Positions 1-6,943 of a DNA stretch of 10,823 nucleotides are shown in pieces. Positions within the stretch are counted from its first letter, which is position 1. Each line of letters begins with the position of its first letter. The notes below the pieces were generated by a model that saw only the letters and a program-made list of their open reading frames with translations, had not been told where the DNA came from and did no database searches. Origin of the DNA: Gammaproteobacteria bacterium (GTDB lineage: Bacteria; Pseudomonadota; Gammaproteobacteria; Methylococcales; Methylomonadaceae); assembly GCA_024276805.1 (NCBI GenBank), contig JAJRWJ010000478.1, positions 1-10,823 of the forward strand. Direction: 5' to 3'. The translations under genes were made by a program, and so were the position numbers.

Positions 1-80
1 CACTCTCGGGCCTCGCGACACACGAAGTCCACCGGTTCAACGACAGGATGAATTATTCCCATGGAAGGGTAACGTACAGA

Positions 81-105
81 AAACCCGGTTTTGCTTGACG
101 GGTTT
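81..105 (-). terminator. Possible terminator-like inverted repeat after nirJ
   Basis: AAACCCG at 81-87 pairs with CGGGTTT at 99-105 across an 11-nt loop, giving a 7-bp perfect stem. Read on the minus strand, the 3' arm ends in a short T run (GGGTTTT). It lies about 130 nt beyond the nirJ stop, so it could end the nir transcript. The T tract is short and the stem modest, so this is only a candidate. Confidence 0.3.
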
Positions 106-165
106 GTTTGGCCTATTGACAACGGCAGGCTAATGGGTGACCCAGCGACGTGCCAACATGGAAAT

Positions 166-186
166 CGCGGCTGAAGCCGCTCCTAC
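166..186. repeat. REP-like palindrome (GCGGC-TGAA-GCCGC)
   Basis: GCGGC at 167-171 and GCCGC at 176-180 form a tight hairpin with a TGAA loop, followed by TCCTAC. On the minus strand it reads GTAGGAGCGGCTTCAGCCGC. This wording is typical of the REP-type dispersed repeats found between genes in many gammaproteobacteria. It sits about 50-75 nt past the nirJ stop, a usual place for such elements. The family assignment is from memory of such repeats; only one copy is present in the window. Confidence 0.6.
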
Positions 187-238
187 GATAGGATGTGCCG
201 ACGGCAGGAGGCGCATCGTTTGGGCGCGTGAATTGGTT

Positions 239-1381
239 TTACAAGGATTGCGTCTCTTCCAGGGTCAGATAGCAGCCGGGGTCTTCGGCCCAGGGATCGC
301 CGGTTAGCTGTTGCGCCCTGACCCGGGTGTTGCCATTGCAGATACGCTGGAAATGACAGCTGCCGCAGCGTCCCTGCAACGGCCGGGGCGACTGTTTCAG
401 GCCGGCCATCAACGGATCGGAGATATCCGGCCAGATCTCCGAGAAGGGTCTCTCCCGGACATTGCCCAGATTGTGATGCCACCAGAAGGTGTCGGGATGG
501 ACATTGCCCAGATTGTCGATATTGGCGACATTGATGCCGGAGGCATTACCGCCCCACTGCTCCAGCATGGCCTGTAGGTGTCCTGCCTGCTCCGGAAAAT
601 GCCGCCGCACCCAATGCAGAAAATACACGCCATCGGCATCGTTGTTGCCGGTGACGATCTCCCTGTGCTTGCCTTGCTGCTGCCACTGCAGACAAATATC
701 GAACAATTCATCCATGACCCGACGGGTCAGGGCATAAGCGGCATCGTCGCGACGGTTTCTGTTGCCCCGGCCGCCATAGTTCAGGTGCGAAAGGTAGAAC
801 TTGTCGATATCCTCATCATCCAGCAACTGCAAAACGGCATTGAAATCGTCGCCATTGTCCTGCGTCAATGTGAAACGGATGCCAGCCTTGATGCCCCGCT
901 CCCGACAAAGCCTGATGCCGTGCATGGCCGCCTGGAAGCTGCCCTGCTTGCGGCGGAAGGTATCATGGGTCCGGCCGATGCCGTCCAGACTGATGCCGAT
1001 ATACTGATAACCGATCGCGGCAATGGCATCGATATTCTGCTCATCGATCAACGTGCCATTGCTGGACAGCGCGACATAGAAGCCCATGTCCCTGGCGCGC
1101 CGCGATATGGCGAAGATATCCGGATACAGCAGCGGCTCGCCGCCGGAAAAGATCAACACCGGCACACCGAAGCCCTTCAAATCATCCATCACCCGGTAAA
1201 TTTCCGCTGTTGTCAGCTCACCGGGAAAATCGATGTCCGCGGATGTGGTATAGCAATGCCTGCAGGCCAGATTGCAGCGCCGGATCAGATTCCAGATCAC
1301 CACCGGGCCAGACGGCTGGCGCACCGGCTGCAAGGGCGTTGGCTGCAGTAATTCGCGCATATAGCGGCTCACACGAAACAT
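239..1381 (-). CDS. nirJ: Heme d1 biosynthesis radical SAM/SPASM protein NirJ
   Basis: This is a 380-residue radical SAM enzyme. NirJ acts on the decarboxylated siroheme product (didecarboxysiroheme) and removes two propionate side chains during heme d1 formation. The radical SAM cluster motif is CNLACRHC with Cys36, Cys40 and Cys43, and the SAM-binding GGEP lies at 80-83. A C-terminal SPASM-type auxiliary cluster region carries Cys339, Cys342, Cys348 and Cys370. The segment reading GNVHPDTFWWHHNLGNVRE is characteristic of NirJ among SPASM proteins. Length is normal for the family. The ATG lies 3 nt after the nirH stop, so the gene is translated as part of the nir operon and is its last gene in the window. 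Heme-related paralogues such as AhbC/AhbD are the main alternative, but the nirFDLGHJ order settles the name. Confidence 0.95.
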   Translation of the reverse strand: MFRVSRYMRELLQPTPLQPVRQPSGPVVIWNLIRRCNLACRHCYTTSADIDFPGELTTAEIYRVMDDLKGFGVPVLIFSGGEPLLYPDIFAISRRARDMGFYVALSSNGTLIDEQNIDAIAAIGYQYIGISLDGIGRTHDTFRRKQGSFQAAMHGIRLCRERGIKAGIRFTLTQDNGDDFNAVLQLLDDEDIDKFYLSHLNYGGRGNRNRRDDAAYALTRRVMDELFDICLQWQQQGKHREIVTGNNDADGVYFLHWVRRHFPEQAGHLQAMLEQWGGNASGINVANIDNLGNVHPDTFWWHHNLGNVRERPFSEIWPDISDPLMAGLKQSPRPLQGRCGSCHFQRICNGNTRVRAQQLTGDPWAEDPGCYLTLEETQSL

Positions 1382-1384
1382 CGT

Positions 1385-1864
1385 CTATTTCTCGATTCTC
1401 AAACCCGTTTTCTTTAAAATACGACTGCTGTACAACACTTCATGCCCCCGGCTGTGTTCACCAAGAAGACTGGCGATCTGCTGTATCTGCACCGCCACCT
1501 CCGCTTCAGTCCTGCCATGCACCATGGCAAACAGATTATAGGGCCATTCCGGCAGGTGCCGGGGACGCTGGTAGCAATGGCTGACAAAAGACAATTTTCC
1601 AATCCTTTCCCCCATGCCATTCACCTGGACATCCTCGACATCCCAGACCGTCATGCCGTTATAGTGGTACCCCAGTCTGTAATGATTGGGCACCGCACCG
1701 ATGCGCCGAATCACTCCGGCTTCCAGCATCGCGGTCATTCTCTGCATCACCCGTTCCGCGGACACACCCAACTGAGCGGCAATGGTCCTGTAGGGATGCC
1801 TGGTCAACGGCAGGCCGGCTTGTGTCGCCTGAATGATTTTACGGTCCAGATCTGTAATTTCCAT
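1385..1864 (-). CDS. nirH: Siroheme decarboxylase subunit NirH (Lrp/AsnC-like)
   Basis: The product has 159 residues and belongs to the AhbA/AhbB-NirDLGH family, which decarboxylates siroheme to didecarboxysiroheme for heme d1. It has an N-terminal AsnC/Lrp-like winged-helix region (about 1-60) and a C-terminal alpha/beta domain that carries the CYQRPRH...EWPYNLF...HG signature at about 97-117. That signature is shared with NirL in this window and differs from the NirD/NirG version. The start is set by operon structure: the ATG (1864-1862) shares one base with the nirG stop codon (TGATG). The frame remains open upstream to 1999, but that part only overlaps nirG and encodes nothing family-like. 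It is not expected to be a transcriptional regulator despite the Lrp-like fold. Confidence 0.93.
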   Translation of the reverse strand: MEITDLDRKIIQATQAGLPLTRHPYRTIAAQLGVSAERVMQRMTAMLEAGVIRRIGAVPNHYRLGYHYNGMTVWDVEDVQVNGMGERIGKLSFVSHCYQRPRHLPEWPYNLFAMVHGRTEAEVAVQIQQIASLLGEHSRGHEVLYSSRILKKTGLRIEK

Positions 1865-2307
1865 CAGGCCTCCAGCTTCAGACCGACATAGTATTCTTCG
1901 ATCTTGGGCATCCTGTAGACCTTCAGCCCGGTATCTTTTTCGATACTGTCGATAACCTCCGGTATCCGTGAACACTGCTCGGTGGCAAGCACGAACCACA
2001 TATTGAAACGGTGGTTGCGCCGATAATTGTGCGCCACTTCAGGGAAGGCATTGACAATGCCGGCAACTTCGGAAAAACGTTGTTCTGGCACCTGCAGCGC
2101 CACCAGCATCAGCGCCCCACCCATGCGCTCGGCATGATAAAGCGGGCCAAAGCGGGACAGCACCCCTGCCGTCAGCAGACCCCCGATACGCTCAATCAAT
2201 TCCTCGCCACTCAGGCCCAGCTCCCTGGCAGCCTGTTCATAGGGGGAGTCACAGACGGGAAAGCCCTGCTGCAGACGATTGATGATCCTGCGATCCATAT
2301 CATCCAT
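1864..2307 (-). CDS. nirG: Siroheme decarboxylase subunit NirG (Lrp/AsnC-like)
   Basis: The product has 147 residues. It is an AhbA/NirD-type subunit of the siroheme decarboxylase complex that feeds heme d1 synthesis. The N-terminal part is a winged-helix AsnC/Lrp-like domain. The central family signature HNYRRNHRFNMWF sits at about 93-105 and matches the equivalent HNYEREHHYNLWF of NirD here, showing that the two are paralogues. It starts 14 nt after the nirL stop and overlaps nirH by one base. A second in-frame ATG four codons in is an alternative start, and no strong Shine-Dalgarno sequence separates the two. The NirG name, rather than a second NirD, rests on position in the D-L-G-H order. 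Confidence 0.93.
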   Translation of the reverse strand: MDDMDRRIINRLQQGFPVCDSPYEQAARELGLSGEELIERIGGLLTAGVLSRFGPLYHAERMGGALMLVALQVPEQRFSEVAGIVNAFPEVAHNYRRNHRFNMWFVLATEQCSRIPEVIDSIEKDTGLKVYRMPKIEEYYVGLKLEA

Positions 2308-2321
2308 CGTCTTGCAGCAGC

Positions 2322-2828
2322 TTAAATGGGCAGGGCACGGTCACCGCCATGACAAGAACGGTACAAGGCGCCACGCTGCTTGAAGCAACGCCGGCTGAAC
2401 AGCACCTCTCCAGGAAACTGTCTCAGGCCACAGGAGTCGCTGAGCTGCTGGAATTGTTGTAGCACCCTGCCGCGACTTTTGCCATGGATCATGCAATACA
2501 GGTTGTAGGGCCACTGCTCGCCGTGGCGCGGTCGCCGGTAGCACAGAGTGACAAAACCGAAGCGGCTGACATGCCCGCCGATCTGCGCCACCAACCGATC
2601 GGGAACATCCAGGACGATCATGGCATTGGCGGTATAACCCAGCGGCCGATGTCTGACGATCACCCCCAGCCGCTTGATCAATCCCTGCCGCCTGAGCACA
2701 GCGAGACGCTCGATCAGTTCCGCCTCCTGGATCCCCAGCCGCTCGGCAATGGCCGCATAGGGTCGCGGTGTTATCGGCAAGCCCTGCTGAATGGCCTCCA
2801 GCAAACGCCGGTCAAACGGATCCATCAT
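2322..2828 (-). CDS. nirL: Siroheme decarboxylase subunit NirL (Lrp/AsnC-like)
   Basis: The product has 168 residues (167 if the next ATG at 2825 is used). It is an AhbB-type partner subunit of the siroheme decarboxylase. The winged-helix region covers about residues 5-60, and the signature CYRRPRH...QWPYNLY...HG lies at about 96-116, parallel to NirH. The frame stays open upstream to 2861, but that extension overlaps the end of nirD and looks non-native. The tandem ATGATG at 2828/2825 gives a 14-17 nt overlap with nirD, which suggests translational coupling. The C-terminal tail after the family domain is somewhat longer than in NirH and rich in Cys, Arg and His; its role is unknown. Confidence 0.92.
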   Translation of the reverse strand: MMDPFDRRLLEAIQQGLPITPRPYAAIAERLGIQEAELIERLAVLRRQGLIKRLGVIVRHRPLGYTANAMIVLDVPDRLVAQIGGHVSRFGFVTLCYRRPRHGEQWPYNLYCMIHGKSRGRVLQQFQQLSDSCGLRQFPGEVLFSRRCFKQRGALYRSCHGGDRALPI

Positions 2829-3276
2829 TCCAGTCCAGTTCGAAGCCCAGATCGATACCATAGTCGGTCAGCATGGGCAGCTGCATGGCTGGCACGGCTG
2901 TCTGTTTTTCAATCTCGTCGAGCACCGCCTGAAGGTGCTGCCGGTCGCTGGCGATCAGCACGAACCAGAGATTGTAGTGGTGTTCCCGTTCATAATTGTG
3001 ATTGACCTCTGGGAAGCGGCTGATCCACTCGGCCACTTGCTGCAGGCGCTCCGGAGGCACCCGCATCGCCACCAGCGCGCTGCTGCCGACCCGGTTGGGC
3101 GCAATCACCGGCCCTACCCGGCTGATGTAGCCCTGGTCGATCAAATACTGCAGGGCAGTCAACACCTCCGCTTCGGCAACCCCGAGTTCGGCGGCGATAT
3201 CCCGATAGGGCTGCGAAGAGAGCGGAAAATCCCGTTGATAGTCGTTCAGCAGCCGTTTCTGCAATTCGTTCAACAT
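2812..3276 (-). CDS. nirD: Siroheme decarboxylase subunit NirD (Lrp/AsnC-like)
   Basis: The product has 154 residues. It is an AhbA-type siroheme decarboxylase subunit: a winged-helix AsnC/Lrp-like N-terminus followed by an alpha/beta domain with HNYEREHHYNLWF at about 93-105. It begins 3 nt after the nirF stop and overlaps nirL at its 3' end. In some bacteria NirD and NirL are fused into one chain; here they are separate but overlapping. This NirD belongs to heme d1 synthesis and should not be confused with NirD, the small subunit of assimilatory NADH-nitrite reductase, which is a Rieske-type protein. Confidence 0.93.
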   Translation of the reverse strand: MLNELQKRLLNDYQRDFPLSSQPYRDIAAELGVAEAEVLTALQYLIDQGYISRVGPVIAPNRVGSSALVAMRVPPERLQQVAEWISRFPEVNHNYEREHHYNLWFVLIASDRQHLQAVLDEIEKQTAVPAMQLPMLTDYGIDLGFELDWNDGSV

Positions 3277-3279
3277 GGC

Positions 3280-4473
3280 TTACAAACCTGTTTTCGCGGC
3301 GCGGGAAGTGAAGAAAATACCACTGGGAGAGACCGCAGGCAGGCGTGCCATCTCCTGAAAACTCCGGGTATCGTAGACCAGGATCTGGTTGTCGTCACGC
3401 ACCGAAATCCAGACCTCCTCGCCGCGTGGCGTGAACTCCATATGCAGCACGCCTTTGCCCGGCTGCAGCGTCCTGCTGACCGATAAATCCTCAACATCGA
3501 TGACCTGCACCTGCTGATTGTCCGGGAAGGCGAAATTCACCCAGATCTGCCTGCCATCGGGCCGGGCCATGACGAACACCGGCTGCCCGGCAACCGGAAT
3601 GCTTTTTACCAGCCGCCACTGCAACATATCGATCACCAGCACCTGATGCAGACCGACGGCCGGCACGAAAGCCAGATTCCCGGTGACCGACCAGCCCTCC
3701 ATATGCGGCATCTTGTACACCGGCAGTTTTTCATCATCCTTGCCGTATTCCGGTAAAATGCGTTTCACGCCCTCTTCCGGATGCCAGAGGTCCAGCAGCG
3801 CCAGCCCGGATTCACCAAACAGGCCGGCCAGATAATAGCGGCCATCCGGGGTCAGCAGGGCATCATAGGGCTGTCTGCCGATGTCGCTGAATTTCTGAAT
3901 TTCGATTCGGGAAGGGTCCCGCATATCCAGCAGCCAGATTTCACCGGCATCGAACAGGCTGTAGACAAACTGCCTGCCCGGCGCATCGACCAGCCCGACC
4001 ACCCGGGAGCGCTTGTCATCCCCGTACACCGCGGGTATATCCGCCACCAGTTCCAGCGTATCAGAGGTAAAAATCTTCACCCCGCCCGGCTGGTAATTGG
4101 CCACGGCAATGAATCTGCCATCCTGGGAAATCGCACCGCCAATACTGTTGCCGGCCTGCACCACCCGCCTGACCAGCTTGTCCTGCAGCAGATCGATCTT
4201 GCTCAGACCGCCGTCCCGGCCAAATACATAGGCATAGCGCTGATCCCTGGAAAACACCACCGAGGCATGGGAAAGATCACCCAGCTTTTCGACACGGGCC
4301 AGAATCGAGCGCTTGCTGGTCTCGATGATCAGCACGCTGCCTCTCTCCCGCTCGATCACCACCCCCAGATCACCGCTTCCGCGAAGCTCCGCCAAACAGA
4401 CATTGCCCAGCAGATAGAGGAGGAGCAACAGCAGCGGCACCGATTTGTCGATTGATTTATTGATCTCGATCAT
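3280..4473 (-). CDS. nirF: Heme d1 maturation protein NirF (periplasmic d1-type beta-propeller)
   Basis: The product has 397 residues and the cytochrome d1 eight-bladed propeller fold without a cytochrome c domain. NirF is required for heme d1 formation, but its exact chemical step is debated. A hydrophobic segment at about 12-28 is followed by Leu-Ala-Glu, indicating export by the general secretory path. Cys26 is not in a canonical lipobox, so a lipoprotein anchor is possible but not supported. Propeller residues include His69 (LSHASVVFS), matching the proximal heme-ligand region of cytochrome cd1, and His257 in VYKMPHMEGW, a segment conserved in NirF. The C-terminus ends SPSGIFFTSRA, close to the SPAGIF end of the cd1 protein here, as expected for related propellers. 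The gene follows a 200-bp gap with strong secondary structure and may be expressed at a lower level than the genes before it. No strong ribosome binding site is seen. Confidence 0.94.
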   Translation of the reverse strand: MIEINKSIDKSVPLLLLLLYLLGNVCLAELRGSGDLGVVIERERGSVLIIETSKRSILARVEKLGDLSHASVVFSRDQRYAYVFGRDGGLSKIDLLQDKLVRRVVQAGNSIGGAISQDGRFIAVANYQPGGVKIFTSDTLELVADIPAVYGDDKRSRVVGLVDAPGRQFVYSLFDAGEIWLLDMRDPSRIEIQKFSDIGRQPYDALLTPDGRYYLAGLFGESGLALLDLWHPEEGVKRILPEYGKDDEKLPVYKMPHMEGWSVTGNLAFVPAVGLHQVLVIDMLQWRLVKSIPVAGQPVFVMARPDGRQIWVNFAFPDNQQVQVIDVEDLSVSRTLQPGKGVLHMEFTPRGEEVWISVRDDNQILVYDTRSFQEMARLPAVSPSGIFFTSRAAKTGL

Positions 4474-4540
4474 AGGGAATTGATTATGAGTTGATGCATT
4501 TTTCAGTTACTGATTGTCATCCCGACAGACAAGCCGCCGC

Positions 4541-4623
4541 GCCGGATGCGCTGTGCTTATCCGGCCAACATCATGAACTACAGGAAAATTTTCCGTGAGA
4601 CGGATAAGTAAAACGCATCCGGC
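4541..4623. repeat. Inverted pair of REP-like units (BIME-like) with central palindrome, between nirC and nirF
   Basis: Unit A at 4541-4566 reads GCCGGATGCG, CTGTG, CTTATCCGGCC. Unit B at 4599-4623 is the reverse complement version (GACGGATAAG, TAAAA, CGCATCCGGC). Each unit can fold alone (GCCGGAT pairing with ATCCGGC in unit A), and the two can also pair with each other over nearly their full length. Between them is the perfect 12-bp palindrome GGAAAATTTTCC at 4583-4594. The wording GCCGGATGCG...CTTATCCGGCC closely resembles the REP/PU elements known from enterobacteria. Inside an operon, such structures can stabilise the upstream mRNA or cause partial termination, which would separate nirS-cyt-nirC expression from nirF onward. 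Confidence 0.75.
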
Positions 4624-4659
4624 AAAACGCCTGGGCAAGCTCTCTTCTGGCAGACCGAA

Positions 4660-4690
4660 GGAGCACGGCGAGCACTACCCGCCGTGCTCC
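4660..4690 (-). promoter_or_regulatory. Perfect 11-bp stem-loop over the nirC stop codon
   Basis: GGAGCACGGCG at 4660-4670 pairs exactly with CGCCGTGCTCC at 4680-4690 around a 9-nt loop. The upstream arm, read on the minus strand, encodes the last residues of NirC and the stop codon falls in the loop. No T tract follows, so this is not a standard intrinsic terminator. It more likely acts as an mRNA 3'-end stabiliser or attenuator between nirC and nirF, together with the REP pair just downstream. Confidence 0.6.
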
Positions 4691-5001
4691 ATGGAAACCG
4701 GTTGTTTTCGCAAAAGTTCTTCAATCAGCCACAAGGTTTCATCGGCATCGACAAACGGCTTCCAGGGCGGCATGGCCGTTCCCGGGCGGCCTTCCTGAAT
4801 GGTCCGCAGCAGCTCGGCGTCACTCTTTCCGGCCAGGGCTTCCGGCAGCAGTGGCGGGCCGAGGCCACCTTTTCGGGTCAGACCATGACAGGCGCCGCAG
4901 TCGTTTTTCAGCAGACTGCGCAGTTCCCGCTGCCGCTGCGGATCAGGCTTACCGGCTGCGGCACTGGTGGCGAAACACAGCAGCAGCAAACAGCGCCACA
5001 T
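4675..5001 (-). CDS. nirC: Cytochrome c NirC (c55x type)
   Basis: The product is a 108-residue monoheme c-type cytochrome. NirC is a periplasmic electron carrier linked to heme d1 maturation and/or electron supply to cytochrome cd1. A short signal peptide (about residues 1-16, ending SAAA-G) precedes the heme-binding CGACH with Cys35, Cys38 and His39. Met77 in GTAMPPW is the likely sixth ligand. The stretch NDCGACHGLTRKGGLGPPL is typical of NirC. The start ATG lies 5 nt after the preceding cytochrome's stop, with a GGG-containing weak ribosome site. Its last codons form one arm of a strong stem-loop. The other small cytochrome upstream lacks the NirC signature, which supports this assignment. 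Confidence 0.92.
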   Translation of the reverse strand: MWRCLLLLCFATSAAAGKPDPQRQRELRSLLKNDCGACHGLTRKGGLGPPLLPEALAGKSDAELLRTIQEGRPGTAMPPWKPFVDADETLWLIEELLRKQPVSMEHGG

Positions 5002-5006
5002 CCCGA

Positions 5007-5318
5007 TCAGGGTGTCACTCTGCTGTAGTACGCAGTGATATCATCGATGTCCCGGTCGCTCAGGGAACCGGCAATGTTGTTCATGATCGGCGCAGTGCGG
5101 GTCTTGTCCCGATACTGCTTCAACGCCATGCGCAAGTACTGTACATCCCGACCTGCCAGAACCGGAAAAGGCGCCTCGGCGGCCGGCGAGCGGATGCCAT
5201 GGCACTGTGCGCAGACCGCCGCGGCCTTGGCTTTTCCGGCATAGGGACTGGCCGCATGGGTGTTGCCTGCGAACCAGGCAGCAATGCCCATGGTCAGAAA
5301 AACTGTCATATTTTTCAT
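5007..5318 (-). CDS. Monoheme cytochrome c (c553/c4-like), probable electron donor to cytochrome cd1
   Basis: The product is a 103-residue exported class I cytochrome c. A signal peptide covers about residues 1-22, ending THA-A. The heme site is CAQCH with Cys36, Cys39 and His40, and Met79 in PIMNNIAGSLSD is the expected axial ligand. The sequence around LAGRDVQYLRMALKQYRD and the final DIDDITAYYS resemble one domain of cytochrome c4 or a c553. It occupies the slot that nirM (cytochrome c551) has in Pseudomonas, directly after nirS, so electron donation to the cd1 protein is inferred; the sequence is not a clear c551. The ATG at 5318 lies 4 nt after the nirS stop. The frame is open up to 5354, but the longer form would add non-signal residues inside nirS. 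Confidence 0.88.
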   Translation of the reverse strand: MKNMTVFLTMGIAAWFAGNTHAASPYAGKAKAAAVCAQCHGIRSPAAEAPFPVLAGRDVQYLRMALKQYRDKTRTAPIMNNIAGSLSDRDIDDITAYYSRVTP

Positions 5319-5322
5319 GCCC

Positions 5323-6903
5323 CTACTCCTGCATGACATCGGGAGACAAACCACGGGTCATGTATTTGACCCGCCCACGGGAAAAAATACCCGCCGGACT
5401 CTCCATGGCAATTGCCGCCACTTTTTTCAGCGTGGTCGAGTCATAAACGACCACCTCATCGCCATTGTAACCGGCGCTGACATACAGGTATCTGCCATCG
5501 GCGCTGTACTCCGGAAAATAGGCATGGCCGCCGACATCCAGCGTCTTCGCCACCTCCAGGGTCTTTTTATCGATCAATTGAATGGTGCGCGCCCGCCTGT
5601 CCTTGCTGATGATGTCCACCGCGACATAGGGAGCATTGGCGTGCGCGGCGGGAGATTCGGTGCCCCCGGATACCGGCACCTGCTTGAGCAATTCCATTTT
5701 ATCCAGATCCCAGACACTGACCACGGTCTTGTCGCAGGTTCCGAAATTGGTGCCGAAACCCAGCGTCCGGCCATCCACGACGACCGCCGCGCCGCCGCCG
5801 ACATGCGGCACGCAGCCAGCCGGCAGCTTCTTGATCAGCTTGCGCTGCTGGAGATCGATGGCGGCAACGATACTGTCGTCATAGGAGGCGACCATCAGCT
5901 TCCGGCCACCATGGGTGAGGAAGGCGTCATGCAGATGCCGGCCGACATTTTTTATTTTCGTGACCGGAAAACCTTCCTGCAAATCCACGATCCAGACCTG
6001 CCCGGCATTCTCCAGGGCGATGGCGAAGATATCGGCAAACGGCGTGCCGATCACCATGCCGGAATCGGAGCTGACGAACTTGCCGTCCGGATCGACGCCT
6101 TCCAGCTGGAAAGTCTTCAGTGGCTCCAGGGTATCGGCATCGAGAATGACCGCGACATGCGGAACGAACGCACCGGCCATAATGTACTTGCCATCCCGGG
6201 AGACGCCCATTCCGGGGCCGTTGAAACCGGTCTTGATGCTGCGCACCGCCTGCATGGAATACAGGTCGACCTTATAGATTTCCGCGGTGTCGGTCTTCAC
6301 ATAGGCCCAGCGCGGCCTGGCTGGATTGAAGTCGATGATGTGCGCGGCGGTGACGGTGGGCACCCTGCCGACCTGGCGATGGCTGCCGCTGTCGATGAAG
6401 ATGGCCTCGGAACCGTTGCCGCGGCCATACTTGCCGCGCGCCGCCACGCCGATCAGATCGTCCATGCCGCCAATCCGGTAAGTCGGCGCGGTCGGCAGTT
6501 TGCTTTCATCCTTGACATAGATCTTCAGGGACGCCTTCATGTCCTCGAGGGTCCATTCCGGATTGGGCTGCCTGGGGGTTTTCTGGATGTGTCCGACCAG
6601 CAGGCGGATATCGTCATCGGACAAGCGGCCGTAAAATGGCGGCATCAGCGTATCGAAGCTGCCCACCATGATCAGACTGCGCAATGCCGTGGGACTGCGT
6701 CCCTGCAGCGTTTCCGCATTCAATGCCGGAGCCAGATAACCACCGTAGTCCGCACCGTGACAGCTGGCACAGTTGTCCTGATACAACCGGTGCGCCTTCT
6801 TGTCTGCCGTTGCGTTGCCGGCCTGCACTGTGCCAGACCAGCACAACAGAATGGAAAATCCGAGAAAAAAGATCCGAGCAAGCCGCATTATTGTAGTTTT
6901 CAT
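5323..6903 (-). CDS. nirS: Cytochrome cd1 nitrite reductase-type protein (NirS; divergent)
   Basis: The product has 526 residues. Cytochrome cd1 reduces nitrite to nitric oxide in the periplasm. A signal peptide covers about residues 1-28 (ends VQA-G). A c-type cytochrome domain follows with CASCH (Cys45, Cys48, His49) and Met87 in LMPPFYG. From about residue 145 runs a d1-type eight-bladed propeller. His188 matches the proximal d1 ligand region, while His325 (LHDAF) and His367 (VPHVGGG) match the two distal active-site histidines of NirS. The protein is shorter than Pseudomonas NirS and its C-terminus (SPAGIFSRGR) resembles NirF/NirN-type ends, so it belongs to a divergent branch; NirN-like dihydro-heme d1 dehydrogenase is the main alternative. 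Leading the operon before two cytochromes favours NirS. The start at 6903 is chosen for the GGAG site 6 nt upstream and the signal peptide; the open frame extends to 6960 without either. Confidence 0.78.
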   Translation of the reverse strand: MKTTIMRLARIFFLGFSILLCWSGTVQAGNATADKKAHRLYQDNCASCHGADYGGYLAPALNAETLQGRSPTALRSLIMVGSFDTLMPPFYGRLSDDDIRLLVGHIQKTPRQPNPEWTLEDMKASLKIYVKDESKLPTAPTYRIGGMDDLIGVAARGKYGRGNGSEAIFIDSGSHRQVGRVPTVTAAHIIDFNPARPRWAYVKTDTAEIYKVDLYSMQAVRSIKTGFNGPGMGVSRDGKYIMAGAFVPHVAVILDADTLEPLKTFQLEGVDPDGKFVSSDSGMVIGTPFADIFAIALENAGQVWIVDLQEGFPVTKIKNVGRHLHDAFLTHGGRKLMVASYDDSIVAAIDLQQRKLIKKLPAGCVPHVGGGAAVVVDGRTLGFGTNFGTCDKTVVSVWDLDKMELLKQVPVSGGTESPAAHANAPYVAVDIISKDRRARTIQLIDKKTLEVAKTLDVGGHAYFPEYSADGRYLYVSAGYNGDEVVVYDSTTLKKVAAIAMESPAGIFSRGRVKYMTRGLSPDVMQE

Positions 6904-6909
6904 ATCGAG

Positions 6910-6913
6910 CTCC
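6910..6913 (-). promoter_or_regulatory. Ribosome binding site of nirS
   Basis: On the minus strand GGAG precedes the ATG at 6903 by 6 nt. It decides for this start over the in-frame upstream ATGs at 6960 and 6948, which would add residues in front of an otherwise ideal signal peptide. Confidence 0.7.
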
Positions 6914-6943
6914 GTAAACAGACACGCTGAAGGTTGTGCTTTG

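Larger units (their letters stand above)
1..238. other. Non-coding region downstream of nirJ
   Basis: No convincing gene is seen between the window edge and the nirJ stop codon. The stretch holds an inverted repeat at 81-105 that could act as a weak terminator and a REP-like palindrome at 166-186, both listed separately. An open frame on the minus strand that enters this region from nirJ is out of frame with nirJ and is not a gene. The nir operon therefore appears to end at nirJ, with no nirE or nirN directly after it within the window. Confidence 0.6.

Noticed and set aside
578..1351. 257-codon plus-strand frame opposite nirJ
   Set aside because: Shadow of nirJ; no family-like sequence and no start signal.
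5260..6930. 556-codon open frame on the plus strand opposite nirS
   Set aside because: It is antisense to a gene with clear heme and propeller motifs, has no recognisable domain or ribosome site, and arises from GC-rich codon use.
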